This document shows positions 1 to 10,848 of a stretch of DNA of 45,939 nucleotides, one piece after another. This DNA comes from Nemertoderma westbladi (Eukaryota > Xenacoelomorpha > Nemertodermatida > Nemertodermatidae). The position numbers were made by a program, and so were the translations under genes. Numbering within the stretch: the first letter of the stretch is position 1; each line of letters begins with the position of its first letter. Below the pieces are notes generated by a model, which worked only from the letters and a program-made list of their open reading frames with translations, made no database searches and was not told the DNA's origin. The stretch covers positions 1 to 45,939 of the forward strand of contig JAUCBJ010008010.1 of assembly GCA_032718475.1 (NCBI GenBank). Direction: 5' to 3'.

Positions 1-292
1 TCTCAAGAGTAATAACGCCATTGGAACCAGCTACACTAGCTTCGCTGTTGCTGTTCCAATGGCAAAAACACGCATTACCACCCACCCTGCCCTCTCACTA
101 TTTTTACATAAATTTTATTATAAAAGTTAATGGTGCGGTTGCGGTGTATTTCTCTATTTCTTTCTTTCTATATATATATATACGAGTAAATATACGAGTT
201 TGAATTTATAATAGAGATATATAGCTTAACATACCTTAAATTACTGCCACTTGTATTTTATTTATTTATTAATATTTATTGAAGATTTGATA
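1..292 (+). other. 5' flank of the zinc-finger gene
   Basis: AT-rich flank with a short TA microsatellite near 170-183. A pyrimidine/AT-rich stretch ending in AG just before 290 could be a 3' splice site, so an upstream non-coding exon is possible. No clear promoter motif was recognised. Confidence 0.3.
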
Positions 293-1375
293 ATGGATCA
301 ACATATTAATTTATTGAAAGAGAAATCGTCTGGCGCCGGTATAGTTATAAAGAACGAACATACAGACTGTATAATTATAAAGAGAGAACCAACAGACTCC
401 ACCCCCTATTATCTTGATGTCAAACAAGAGAAGTGCGTTTACGGACCATCTCCCATCGAAGATCACAACAATTTGTTCGGTAGAGTAAATGTTGTCCCTG
501 TACTAGATGACGAAGATATTTCCTATGAACCATCTGGAGATTCTTTTATTGTTGAAAAACGGGAAAACGACGGCCCAGACTGTTCTTATGGTAGGCCTAT
601 TGGAACTGAAGGTACAGAACCGACAATCAGTTGTGCAACAACAGCCTCCGGTAGTTCTAATGAAACGGTTGGGGAGTTGGTATCTTCTTCAGATACCAGT
701 TCCTGTTTGCATTGCAATGAATTATTTAATGACGAAGGGAATTTAGAGAGACGTATAGAATCCGTTCATAAAGATGTAAAGAATAAGTATAAATGCGATT
801 ATTGTGAGAAACTGTTTAAATGGAAGAGTGATGCAAAGAAGCATGTTGACGCTACCCATAAAGGTATCAAACATAAGTGCGGTTATTGTAATAAAGAATT
901 CAGACAGCAAAGGAATCTAAACACCCACATTAACTTTACCCACAAAGTTATCATCAAGTATAGCTGCTCCGAATGTGGAAAATCATTTATTACAAAAGAC
1001 GCACTAAAACAACATGTCGACTCTATACATAAAGATATCAAACATAAGTGCGGTTATTGTAATAAAGAATTCAGCCAGCAAGGTAGTCTAAACACCCATG
1101 TGAACTACTTTCATAAAGATATCAAGTACAACTGTTTTCATTGTGGAAAATCATTTTCTAAAAAAGCCGTACTAAAACTACATGTCGACTCTATACATAA
1201 AGATATCAAGTACAACTGTTCTGATTGTGGAAAATCATTTGCTACAAAAGCCCACCTAAAACGACATGTCGATTCTATACATAAAGGTATCAAACATAAG
1301 TGCGTTTATTGTAATAAAGAATTCAGTCAGAAAGCCTACCTAAACACCCATGTCAATTCTGTTCATAAATCTTAA
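293..1375 (+). CDS. C2H2 zinc-finger protein, about eight fingers
   Basis: Probable nuclear DNA-binding protein of 360 aa if translation starts at the ATG at 293. The frame is open from 251, but the upstream residues are hydrophobic and look untranslated. The N-terminal ~130 residues are acidic and Ser/Thr-rich and hold three SUMOylation-type psi-K-x-E motifs (IKNE, IKRE, VKQE), a pattern common in repressor-type zinc-finger proteins. The C-terminal part has eight C2H2 fingers spaced about 28 residues apart with short linkers. The first finger (CLHC...RRIESVH) is degenerate in its hydrophobic core. Fingers alternate between two subtypes, CGYCNKEF...LNTH and CxxCGKSF...LKxHVDSIH, with long near-identical DNA stretches, which implies recent internal duplication. 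Target genes and subfamily are unknown. The frame is intact and ends in TAA. Confidence 0.9.
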   Translation: MDQHINLLKEKSSGAGIVIKNEHTDCIIIKREPTDSTPYYLDVKQEKCVYGPSPIEDHNNLFGRVNVVPVLDDEDISYEPSGDSFIVEKRENDGPDCSYGRPIGTEGTEPTISCATTASGSSNETVGELVSSSDTSSCLHCNELFNDEGNLERRIESVHKDVKNKYKCDYCEKLFKWKSDAKKHVDATHKGIKHKCGYCNKEFRQQRNLNTHINFTHKVIIKYSCSECGKSFITKDALKQHVDSIHKDIKHKCGYCNKEFSQQGSLNTHVNYFHKDIKYNCFHCGKSFSKKAVLKLHVDSIHKDIKYNCSDCGKSFATKAHLKRHVDSIHKGIKHKCVYCNKEFSQKAYLNTHVNSVHKS

Positions 1376-1470
1376 AGTTACCCGTAACCAAATTGTTGTA
1401 TTTGTACTGAATTATATTTGTTTTTGATCATTATTGGAAAGATGTTTCCTTTGAAGTGAATTAAATATAA

Positions 1471-1476
1471 AATAAA
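1471..1476 (+). other. Candidate polyadenylation signal AATAAA
   Basis: A canonical AATAAA hexamer 96 bp after the zinc-finger stop codon, followed by T/G-rich sequence. It is the best 3'-end signal for that gene. Confidence 0.5.
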
Positions 1477-1800
1477 TAGGTGATTGTTAATTTTTAGTTG
1501 ACTACAGTCATGCATGAGGTTTATTTCTCCGACACAATCGAATTAGCACACCCCCATCTCCCCTAGATAAGACCGATCACTTTGCAAAAGATTTAAAAGT
1601 GGTTCAAATACATTGATTTTCAATCTGGTACAGGACCGGTACGGTTATTCAGTACAGTACAGCAGTAGTTAAGTATGAAGTAGTCCTACCGGTACCGGTA
1701 CTGGCTGACTTGTAAAGCTGGGTTGACGTTACATGTTAATCAGTTTCAGTTAATTGACTAATTGACACTGTCAGACTAGAACACTCTGACACGGTTAAAC
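1477..1800. other. Intergenic, no gene seen
   Basis: No convincing coding frame. It contains overlapping ACCGGTACCGGT-like words around 1685-1700, which recur elsewhere in the window. Confidence 0.5.
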
Positions 1801-1983
1801 GACCTTAGATCCTGCAGGGCCTGACTTTGATGAACTTAGATATTTGCGAACTTAGTTCCTATATAAGCGAACATAGATCCACGCTACCCTGAACTGGGTG
1901 AACTTAGATCCTAAATATGTGAACTTAGATCCTAACTAGGTGAACTTAACTCCTAACGAGGTGAACTTAGATCCTAACTAGGC
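1801..1983 (+). repeat. GAACTTAGATCC short-unit array
   Basis: About eight copies of a 12-bp core GAACTTAGATCC (some with one or two changes) at 15-30 bp intervals, often followed by TAACTAGGT. The same core recurs in both orientations at 6367-6560, 6748-6975 and 10700-10850. It is therefore a dispersed family rather than a local microsatellite. Confidence 0.8.
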
Positions 1984-2581
1984 AGGCCCGTATCCTGCGG
2001 GGGGGGGGCTTTGGGGGCACTGCCCCCCCCCCCCCCCCCCAGACAAGACCCACTGCCCCCCCAGACATGTATTGTTCACTCGTCTTATTCACAATTAATT
2101 AATAATAATATTGTTGGTAATCAATAAAATTGGATTCACATACTGTACTCCTGCCCACTGACCTGACCTGACTCCCCACCATTCCATTTGGTCCAATTAT
2201 ATAATACTACATGACATTACAGTAATATACCTACCTGCCTGTAATTACTAAAAATACTCGAAAGCTCTAGGTTCTCTCATTGGCTACCAGAGTGGAGGGG
2301 TTGTTTGATGTTGACCCATTGTCTATTTGCTTGTAGTTTGGGAGCCAGCTTGCAGCTAAAAGGCTAGGCGCTGAGGGTTGCTTGCGCTGGTATCTATAGC
2401 TATAATTTGTTGTAACTTAACCTTAACCATATTAGACCTGAAGTACAGCACGCCAGCGTCGCGCAGCACGTAATATAAACTTATGTAAGTGTAATCTTGA
2501 AAGAAAAATAAGCAAAATCTAAGCAGATGCCCTTGATCACTTTACACCAGCCTAGAGGCAGGGTTTAAAACTGCAGTCGAT
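1984..2581. other. Intergenic with G and C homopolymers
   Basis: A run of G (about 1999-2008) and a run of C (about 2023-2040) face each other across a short spacer and could pair as a hairpin. The rest is AT-rich with no supported gene. Confidence 0.5.
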
Positions 2582-2585
2582 TTAA

Positions 2586-3575
2586 CCCTTGTGCTCTCTT
2601 TGAGGTCATTTTTGACCCATCGAAGATTTAAACTTACACAATTTTATCACACATTATATTTTATCTCGAAATTTTGTGACATTTATTATTTTATAGTAGC
2701 CTACTTCTCAATTAGAAAAACAAAAATGTAAAAATTTGCAAGGGGGTCTATTTAATTTTACAATTTATAGGGGCCTACACATATTGACTTTGAGGTCAAA
2801 TTTCACCTCATCGTGTTTTGTACTTGTACCATTCAATATCAACGAAAAACTTTAATGAATTTCAACTCAGTTCGCAAATCAGATGTCATCAAATGAGCCC
2901 AAACTTCGATAGATACCAAAATTTTGATTTGGGGATGACAAGAAATATTCCCACAGGCACATGGCAAGTTCCCGCCCTTGGTGCAAGTGAGTCATATTCC
3001 CCATTTTTGTGATGATCAACGTCTAGTATTCCTACTGCATTGATATTATGTTCATTTAGAACCGCAATGACCGATTTAGTTGTTGTAGACACCTTCAAAA
3101 CAAGCATAGAGCGAATTGTTTTTGAGATATTTGTCAGGTATTTGTCAATATCGCATCAAGGCGCTAATTTTGACTTGTGCCAGACTTCACATTATCTGCA
3201 ATATCTCAAAAACTATTCGCTCTATGCATGTTTTGAAGGTGTCTACACCAACTAAATCGGTCATTGCGGTTCTATTGAGCATAAATATCAATGCAGTAGA
3301 AATAATAGAAGTTGATCATCACAAAAATGGGGAATATGACTCACTTGCACCAATGGCGGGAACTGGCTATGTACCTGTGGGAATATTTCCTGTCATCCCC
3401 AAATCAAAATTTTGGTATCTATCGAAGTTTAGGCTCATTTTATGACATCTGATGTGCAAACTGAGTCGAAATTCGACAACAAGTTTTTTGGATCACCCAT
3501 ACCCTCCCATTAACCTGAGGTCAAAATTGACCTCAAAGGAATCATCTGTTTGAGAAACGAAAGGGTACACAAGGG
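2586..3575. mobile_element. Foldback piggyBac-like MITE between TTAA sites
   Basis: The element is flanked by TTAA at 2582-2585 and 3576-3579. It begins CCCTTGTG and ends CACAAGGG, and the subterminal words TTTGAGGTCA and TGACCTCAAA are also inverted. TTAA duplication with CCC ends is the signature of piggyBac-type DNA transposons. No transposase is present. Most of the interior (about 2860-3470) is a long imperfect palindrome whose arms match over several hundred bases, turning near 3135-3185. Short open frames inside are mirror translations of the arms and are not genes. Confidence 0.75.
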
Positions 3576-3579
3576 TTAA

Positions 3580-5990
3580 GACCACAGAAATTGTTTAAAT
3601 GACACAGCTAATGGTCGAGTACAATTCTGCCAAGTTTCAGTGTAAAAGCTTTTGCGGACATAACAAGTCATTTTTACGCAATGCGCAGAATACTCTAAAA
3701 TAGCCCTAAATTTATCCAACTACGCGACGGGAAGGAATTAGAACCCAGATGAAGAAATCTGTCAGCTGATTCTTTGTAGACGTGGAAGTTCTTTGTTCTG
3801 TCTTATTAGCCAATCAGAGCAATTTTCACTTTACAGCTCACAGAAACCTATGGAAACTCGCGCAATGCATTTCGGTCTTTGTTTACTATTTTTCTAAGCA
3901 TCAGAACCAACTCAGAATTTCTGTGCTTCTGTGCGGAAGTTTCAGACTTTGGCCTAGGAACATCAGATGGTCTTGATTATAAGAACGTAAATCTATTAAC
4001 TGATGAACATTACCTCATTTACTCCTTTCTCATTACTGGACCACTGCATAAGTAACACATACTGACTGATCACCGCATTATTTTACTTCTGTTTTGTATA
4101 TTATTAATTGTTGTTATATTAATGGATATTGATGTTATATTTGGAGAATACCGATAAATAATCATAAACCCCTCAATCTTATTGATTACTGAGGTAAGAG
4201 GAATAGAGTTTACCGGTAGCAACTGCGACTTAAATTATAATGGTTTTGTGTGAATTAAATGCTATTTCATAATCCCTACGAGTGTCAGTTGCGATCCTCC
4301 TTATATATGATCAAATTCAGTGACGGTCGGCAGATTAGTGCGAACTAGAGTGAAGTAGTGTGAAGGTTAATAAAGCATCTCCTAAAGAATGCGCTATTTA
4401 CGAAACTCTGTGGCCATCCAGTTGTGATTAGTATAAGTCATAACTCTGTTTTTATATCTAAAGCGCCACGTCCTAAAGGATCTGTTAATATTTCCCCGAA
4501 AATAAATATAGTTGTCAGAGATTATATAGTAGCGATCAATCAAATAATACAGTAGGTCTACACTGCAATAACTCTCAAGGAATCCGAATCCAGTCTCCCA
4601 CACCGTGGGTCATACGCCGCGCACGGACTGGCTTCGGCTGAGGTAACTTCAGTACACTACGTAATTGATAAAAGGCTAAAGTCTATTTATAAACAAGAGG
4701 ACAACTAAAATTGGCAGGTTAAACTGCTAAAGGTCAAAAAGCGCGAACATTCAGCTTAAACGGATTAAAAGCAAAGAAATGGGAGGACATTTAATGTTTA
4801 GACATGTAGCCATCTAGCGGGCGACTGTTGAACTGTTGGGGTCAAAAGTCGCTAAATAATGTCAAGTTTTGGACATATTTATGCCTACAAATTTTCAATT
4901 CGACAGCTTTAAATCTGACAAAGATTTAATGTCATAATAGTTACGTCAACAACTATTTGCCATTATTGACACGTTCGTGGGGCCTTCGCTCAGCACGAGG
5001 CCCAGTTATGAGATACAAATTAAAATCGAGCGACTGTATCACAAAATCAGTATTTAACTGTATAAATTAGTAAAATTTAGAAATTTAACCACACCGCCAG
5101 TCAATCAAAGAAAGAGCGGACAGTACGTGTTCAGCCCTTTTAATCTACACCCCCCCACCCTTCCCACCCACCAATATATAACCGCGACATCTACCACCCA
5201 CGGAAGGGTAGCACGAACTTATTTCCAATCGCAAGTTCAATATGCGAAGCCAGGTGGTTTATATGAATATAATCAACGCAGTACTAAATACAGTCGATGC
5301 CGTAATGAATGATATTCAAATAATTTATTTAATATACTGTGAATGCCTCTGAAAACTTAGACAATTAAAATACAGAGAAATCCCATCAGAAAATAATAAG
5401 CCTAATATTTTAAGAAATAAGCAATTTTGGATATAAGCCTTCTGCTGTGGTAATCTTATTGACTGACAAACATTAAATGAGATCTGTCTATTACCTGAGA
5501 AAAGAACACAGACTCTATAGTGTAATAGGAGGTAGGGAATGCAGGTTTCAATCTCGTTAGGTCTAGCTGGCCAATCTCTCTACCAGCCGTGTGGTTAGTT
5601 AATACAACCCCCCTCCACTCGCATTCCCAGCAACTGGCTGCCTTACTAACACACATCCTTCCCATCTATGTACCAGCCAACTTGCATGTTGGCCAATAAA
5701 TGAGCAGTATTTAATGATAATCAATTTTTTATGCCGTTTTAATTACTTTAGCTAAATTAAAGACACAATTATTAAAGCAAATCACTTGAACTAATTAAAA
5801 ACTATAATAGAATGGCGTATGTGGATTACATCTGTATAATTTTTAAGTATAATTATTGAAGTCTTATACTGTAAAATAATTAATTTCCTTTAACGGGCAT
5901 GTTTAAAGTGCTGTTTTTACCGTAATCAATTTAATTAACTAATTAACTGCTATTATCTTAGCTTCTTGAAGGCCACACGAAATTTCAACT
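3580..5990. other. Intergenic, no gene seen
   Basis: About 2.4 kb with only short open frames under 75 codons and no recognisable domain. It was scanned for RT motifs, fingers, tRNA-like boxes and terminal repeats without a convincing hit. Confidence 0.5.
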
Positions 5991-6359
5991 TGAAAATTTC
6001 CAAACTTTTGCCAAACAACATGAGTGTACCAAGTTTGGATAGATTTCATCGAAGATTGGCCGAGTTATTAACGTTTAAAATTGAACACGACAGAACGACA
6101 GGTTGATTAATGGTACCACTACGCTAAGGCTCACTCACCTCGTGGCTCGCCCCACATTCTCCTTAACAGTGTCAATTCGCCAAGACTCCGCCAACTTCGT
6201 AGCTTGCCCCACACACCTTTCAACAATATTTATTATAGGCCTACGTACTTTATGTACTAAATTAACTCTCAGTTTGTTGTATGCTCCCCAAATCCCAGGG
6301 GTTTGCCCCCCAGATTTGGCCTCTGCCGCCCCAGATATTATGATCACCATACGGACCTG
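5991..6359. other. Intergenic; possible old repeat
   Basis: The stretch around 6000-6065 (AACATGAGTGTACCAAGTTT and following) resembles wording seen in interspersed repeats, and a similar phrase (TACCAAACTTGGTAAACATG) occurs inverted near 8560. No gene is supported. Confidence 0.3.
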
Positions 6360-6975
6360 TAACTAGGTGAACTTAGATACTAACTAGGTGAACTTAGATC
6401 CCAATTTATGCTATTAAAGTTTTTGGTAATCATCATGCTAGTCGCAGCGAACTTAGATCCCACGTTGAAAGTAAAGCGAAGTTAGATCTTAGGTAGACTT
6501 AGATCCCAATTTATACAAATTCCTTAGCATACGCTAGAGGAGAAGCAAACTTAGATCGCACGTGTACTGTGCGTTGGCCGCGCGTTTGATCGATATTATC
6601 ATATATTATACTGTGTTACATTAAGCATATAAAAGTACTTATATGATCTAATGGAAATAAAGTCGTACATTCAGTTTGCGATCAGTGACTCACCAACAAA
6701 CTATAATTTGCCAATTAATAGCTAATTCATTGCAATGTATTGGTGGTAGGATCTAAGTTCGCTTTCCCTTCAAGCGTGATAATATTTTCAGTAAGGCCTG
6801 CTGGCCTATGGGAATGACATTTCACATTAACACAGCTACGGTACAGTAATATATACAAGGTGGGATCTAAGTTCGTATTTTGAGGATCTAAGTTCGTATG
6901 GGAAGGATCTAAGTTCGTATGGAAAGTTTCTATGTTCACCCAAGATCTAAGTTTGTTCAGGATATGAGGATCTAG
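6360..6975. repeat. Head-to-head GAACTTAGATCC repeat block
   Basis: The left half (6367-6560) carries about six + orientation copies of the GAACTTAGATCC core. The right half (6748-6975) carries about six copies reversed (GGATCTAAGTTC), so the block is roughly palindromic around 6650. The segment 6748-6880 matches 10700-10848 in inverted orientation, including the shared CCTATGGGAATGACATTTC word. Confidence 0.7.
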
Positions 6976-7045
6976 GGAGAGAGGGCTGTTGCGCTGTCAG
7001 TCAGAGAGGTAACAGCCTGTGGGGTAAGGATTTACCTCTGGGACC
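6968..7045. repeat. Arm of a dispersed repeat, inverted at 9566-9650
   Basis: Contains GCGCTGTCAGTCAGAGAGG followed by TAACAGCC and a TAAGGATTTACC word. The reverse complement of the whole stretch is found at 9566-9650, so the two are opposite-orientation copies of one repeat. Confidence 0.65.
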
Positions 7046-7659
7046 TGTATTAGGCAAAATAGCAGTAGCTGTGTAGGCCCACCAGTACTGTGCACGGTAC
7101 ATACCCGAAATTTAGCCTACATCTGTAAATAATACTGTAATACACGGTTTCGCGGTACAAGACCATATAAATTAGACCACCATCCATCTGTAAAATGCTC
7201 GCGTGAGTTCAGGAGTTGCACAGACAGACAGATGTCAGGATGTGCTGATTCTATATCATGCACTAGGCCTTACGGATTCTGGTAGCCTGGAACTAGACCA
7301 CTACAAAAACTGATGCGACAGAGCGAGGTGCCGTTAGCCTAACATTTCTTGGCGGCTGATCCGATAACACAACGCATTGTATGGTTGGACATTGACATTA
7401 CCGGTACCGGTATTGCATTATAGTGTACAATATTACATACTGATTAGTATGGATTGAGAAATTGGACATATTACTGTATTATTGGACGTCAATGGATGGA
7501 TAGGTTTGGTTTGAGAAACTAATATCACGTAGGCCTACGTAATCATATCTCTGCGTTAATTATTACTATATCCACTGGCTCCCAGCCACCTTCAACAAAC
7601 CATCATTCAGTCATTGCTGGGGGGCACTCAGCTGAGGGGGCGGAGCGTATTAAAAACTC
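7046..7659. other. Intergenic, no gene seen
   Basis: No supported coding frame. It contains ACCGGTACCGG near 7400 and AGGCCTA words. Confidence 0.45.
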
Positions 7660-8080
7660 TTAAGTATCGCGACCTAATGGACAGAATGGACCGGGCCATT
7701 TCTTTCACCCCGTGACCTTTGGCCGCCCTGGTCCAAAGACATCCACCTTCCTCCGGGAGATCGGAGCTCGCCTCCACAGTGCCACCCACGAACCGCGGTC
7801 ACACCAGTTTCTGCTCCAGCGCCTGGAGATGGCAATTTTGGTTGGTATTGCAGCCTCAGTCCAACAGTCATGGGGACAGCAACCACGCCGACCATCGGTC
7901 TATTCGGGCACCGAAGAGCCGAAACCAATCGAAACTGTCGAAATGGTTGCCAATGGAGTCACCAACGGGATGACGGCCGAAGATATTCAATACTCTCTTA
8001 TACAATCTCAAATATTCAATGTTCGATCCCTAGATGAGGCAGTACTGTTTGGGCACAGTGCTTTAAATGCTGCAGCCTAG
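7660..8080 (+). pseudogene. Possible retroelement-derived coding fragment
   Basis: A GC-richer segment in which two overlapping + frames look coding. One ends with DRMDRAISFTP at a TGA near 7718. The next continues without a gap into a Phe-Gly-Arg-Pro start and a Leu/Gln-rich stretch (FLLQRLEMAI) until TAG at about 8080. The pattern of an FTP...G segment, then RxxHxFLxQRL, then an alanine-rich end resembles the C-terminal tail of animal retroelement polyproteins as I remember them. The family is not certain. The frame switch near 7715 implies decay. There is no start codon or neighbouring RT. It could also be a host exon pair. Confidence 0.35.
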
Positions 8081-8946
8081 CCCAACCCCGGCTTTCATCC
8101 TTCAGTGGTCGATTGGGAACCAAGGCAACTTGGGAAACAGAGTGGAAGGGTTTACTGTGGAAGATCACCCATGGTGGTGAACAGGCATTCCTTGGCTTAA
8201 CGAGCCTAAAAGATTCTCCCATTCAAATACTCAATTCGGTACTGTACCTTCAATTCAATATTCAATCTTAGTATTATTTCTGTGCTTCGTTATTTAATAA
8301 TGTGATTAGATAAAAAAATAAATTAATGAAATATAATTCATCTGTCAATTATTACAAAAAAAAATCCAACATTATATTAACATTTATATAGTTTTGAATT
8401 AAATGTTTCGAAATCAACAGTCATTCAATGAACTTATAAAGCAGTGTCATATATCGCGTATCCCTTGGTTTAATCACTATTCTTTATTCAAGTATAACTG
8501 AATCCTGGCCCACCGCCTTCACCCTCCACTGATAATTTAAAATCGTAACTCATTCAATCTATACCAAACTTGGTAAACATGTAATATTTTAGTAGTAAAC
8601 AAGCTGTTATTTGCGTCGATTTTCACCTGGAGAGGGAAGAATATTGATTGCCCCCCCCCCCCCCCCCCCCCCCCTACCTGCAGTTAAGTGAAAATATTTC
8701 GGCACCATTTAATTTTATTATCACGGTCGCGCATCAAGTAGTCTGTCAAAAGATACAATTCATTATTAACATAACAAAATTAATTATAATAATTCTAAAA
8801 ATATAAGGCAGATTATCCTAAAGTTAGCTCTTTAGTCTTTAGCAATCTTATACATTGACAAGACTTATAAAATAATTGATGTTGAATAATTATTATTAAG
8901 ATTAAAATATATTATTAGGAATTCGAAGAAAGCAAATTGTATTGAG
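8081..8946. other. Intergenic with a C24 tract
   Basis: AT-rich, with a pure run of 24 C at 8651-8674. No gene is supported. Confidence 0.5.
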
Positions 8947-9486
8947 TTAGTATTGGCAGGTTAATCTCACAAACCAGTCTAGTCTAACTTTACAGTAGTC
9001 TTGTTCGCATTGTTCCAGGTTTAGGCCTATAGATGCCACCATCTTCGTTCCAGGTTTAATACTGTAATACACTCCGTTATCCGTCTCGATCGCTTCGCTA
9101 TGCATCATCTTACTGGGTTTAATAAACTCCATCGCCTTCCTGTCGTCCTCTGTTTTGTAGATTACTTCGCCATCGTCTGATCGCTTTGGTTGCGTGTTTA
9201 ATACTGTAATAGACTTCGTTGCCATCGTATCGTTCTGGATACATTGAATAGACTCCATTGTCCATCGCTATCGTTTCATTGTTTACGCGTAATTGACTCC
9301 GTCGCCTCCTCGGATTAGGAATCCAGAATCCGGCCGGGTTTCGTAGATTCCGCCATCATCGTTCAGCAGTTCAGTGTTTTTAATCAAAGCCAGAATTCCG
9401 GCACCGGCACCACGATCAACGATTTCGGAAGTAACAGATTCCGTCAACAACACTCGGGGTTTAAAAAATACAATACTATCGGGCAA
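8947..9486 (-). other. Degenerate tandem coding-like repeat, function unknown
   Basis: Two - strand open frames (9258-8947 and 9486-9283) share recurring phrases such as DDGEVIY, DNGVYYSIKPGTKM and DDGGIYE. At DNA level the words GGNGTNTATTACAGTATTAAAC and TAAACCCAG/CCTGG recur at irregular spacing. This is a decayed internal repeat and may or may not be a real protein. No domain was recognised and no splice structure is evident. Confidence 0.3.
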
Positions 9487-9565
9487 CTTGTAATTGGGCG
9501 ATCATCTATCTGATAGTTGAAAAAGACTGTCTGACAGTTGGTATCAGACTATCTGATAGTTAGCG
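9487..9565. repeat. CTATCTGATAGTT short repeats
   Basis: The word (A)CTATCTGATAGTT occurs twice and a diverged copy (CTGTCTGACAGTT) once within 60 bp. Each copy is itself a small palindrome. Confidence 0.5.
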
Positions 9566-10848
9566 CCCCATGGGTAAATCCTTACCCCATGGGCTGTTAC
9601 CTCTCTGACTGACAGCGCAACAGCCCCTATAGGATCTAGGTGCTCTAGGATCCAAAGCCGGGAACCGATATTGAACAATATACAGCAATAGCATGCATCA
9701 ATAGTCAATTCTTATAAATATCTTGGAGTCACTTTTCAACCCACAATGAGTTTCTTTCACTTTCAGCTTATCATTCAATTCGATCCCCTCATATACTTTC
9801 AGTTTCAACAGCACTTAAATTATTCACAATCAAAATTCACCCAATTATTACTTATTGTTTTCGGGAAACGTGGCCATTTCTAACAGCTGCAAATTTGCAC
9901 CAATTGGACAAAATAAAATCGAGTTTTATCAAATATTTTATCATTATTATTTTATCATTATTATTATTTTATTTTATATCAAAGTTTTATCAAATATGTG
10001 CATAAATCTACACAGAACCGACTAGTCTTAGCAATTTGTGGAGAGGAAAATCTTATAATCGAACTAGTTGAACGTCTCAATCTGCCGCATACAACTGAAT
10101 TCAAAAAGTATAAAGAAGTAATTTCAGCTAAAACAAACGAAATCAACCCGGACTTTTGGACTAGTTCGGTATTTATTGATTTAAATTGTACTGGTCCAAA
10201 CCGCCCAAATAGACACGTTACTACGCGATACGCGATACACGGGTTCCACCACCGAGTATGTCAGAACCGGGACTTTCACATGGTGACCACCGATTCTTGC
10301 GTCTGTGTGCTTGTGCAATGGACCAGCAACGCTGTACCATCTCGATTCATGTACCCATAACAGCTGGACATTGCGGAAATGGGCCACAAATTCTTAATTA
10401 CCCCCCCCCCCCCAATCATTCATCTCATAAATTAATTTTATTTATTTTTGTGCATTAATTATTAAAATATTTGTCTATATATTTTACTTGCCTTTGGTGT
10501 CTCTCGCGGGCTTAATTAATTATTATAATTATATAGCATGCATGCGCCGAAAAACGGGCACTCCAAACCAAGTAATTCACACGAAGTAATGTCAAGTACT
10601 GGAACCTGTACAGTATGCAGTAGTTTGACTGTTTAATGGTGCCTTCTTTTGGGTCCCCGCCGGCTTTTAGATCCTAGAACACCTTAGATGCTGAATCCTC
10701 AACATACGAACTTAGATCCCACCTTGCATACTGTATATTGCTGTACTGTATAGTTGTGTTAATGTGAAATGTCATTCCCATAGGCCTGCAGACCCTACGG
10801 TAAATATTATCATGCTTGACTTAGGCGAACTTAGATCCTAAGTGGGAA
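9566..10848. repeat. Inverted counterpart of the 6.7-7.0 kb repeat, disrupted
   Basis: 9566-9650 is the reverse complement of 6968-7045, and 10700-10848 is the reverse complement of 6748-6880. In this copy the two parts are separated by about 1 kb that is absent from the compact copy, so it looks like one dispersed element split by later insertion. The interior has an open frame at 9998-10360 with no recognisable domain, and a C-run near 10400. Confidence 0.5.

Noticed and set aside
2818-3445. Several mirrored short frames on both strands
   Set aside because: They are translations of the two arms of the foldback element, and the same peptide words appear on opposite strands.
5540-5610. GGTTTCAATCTC, similar to a tRNA B box
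   Set aside because: No matching A box at the right distance and no cloverleaf could be drawn on either strand.
9998-10360. 120-codon plus-strand frame
   Set aside because: No recognisable domain, biased start region, and it lies between two parts of a dispersed repeat. Treated as chance.
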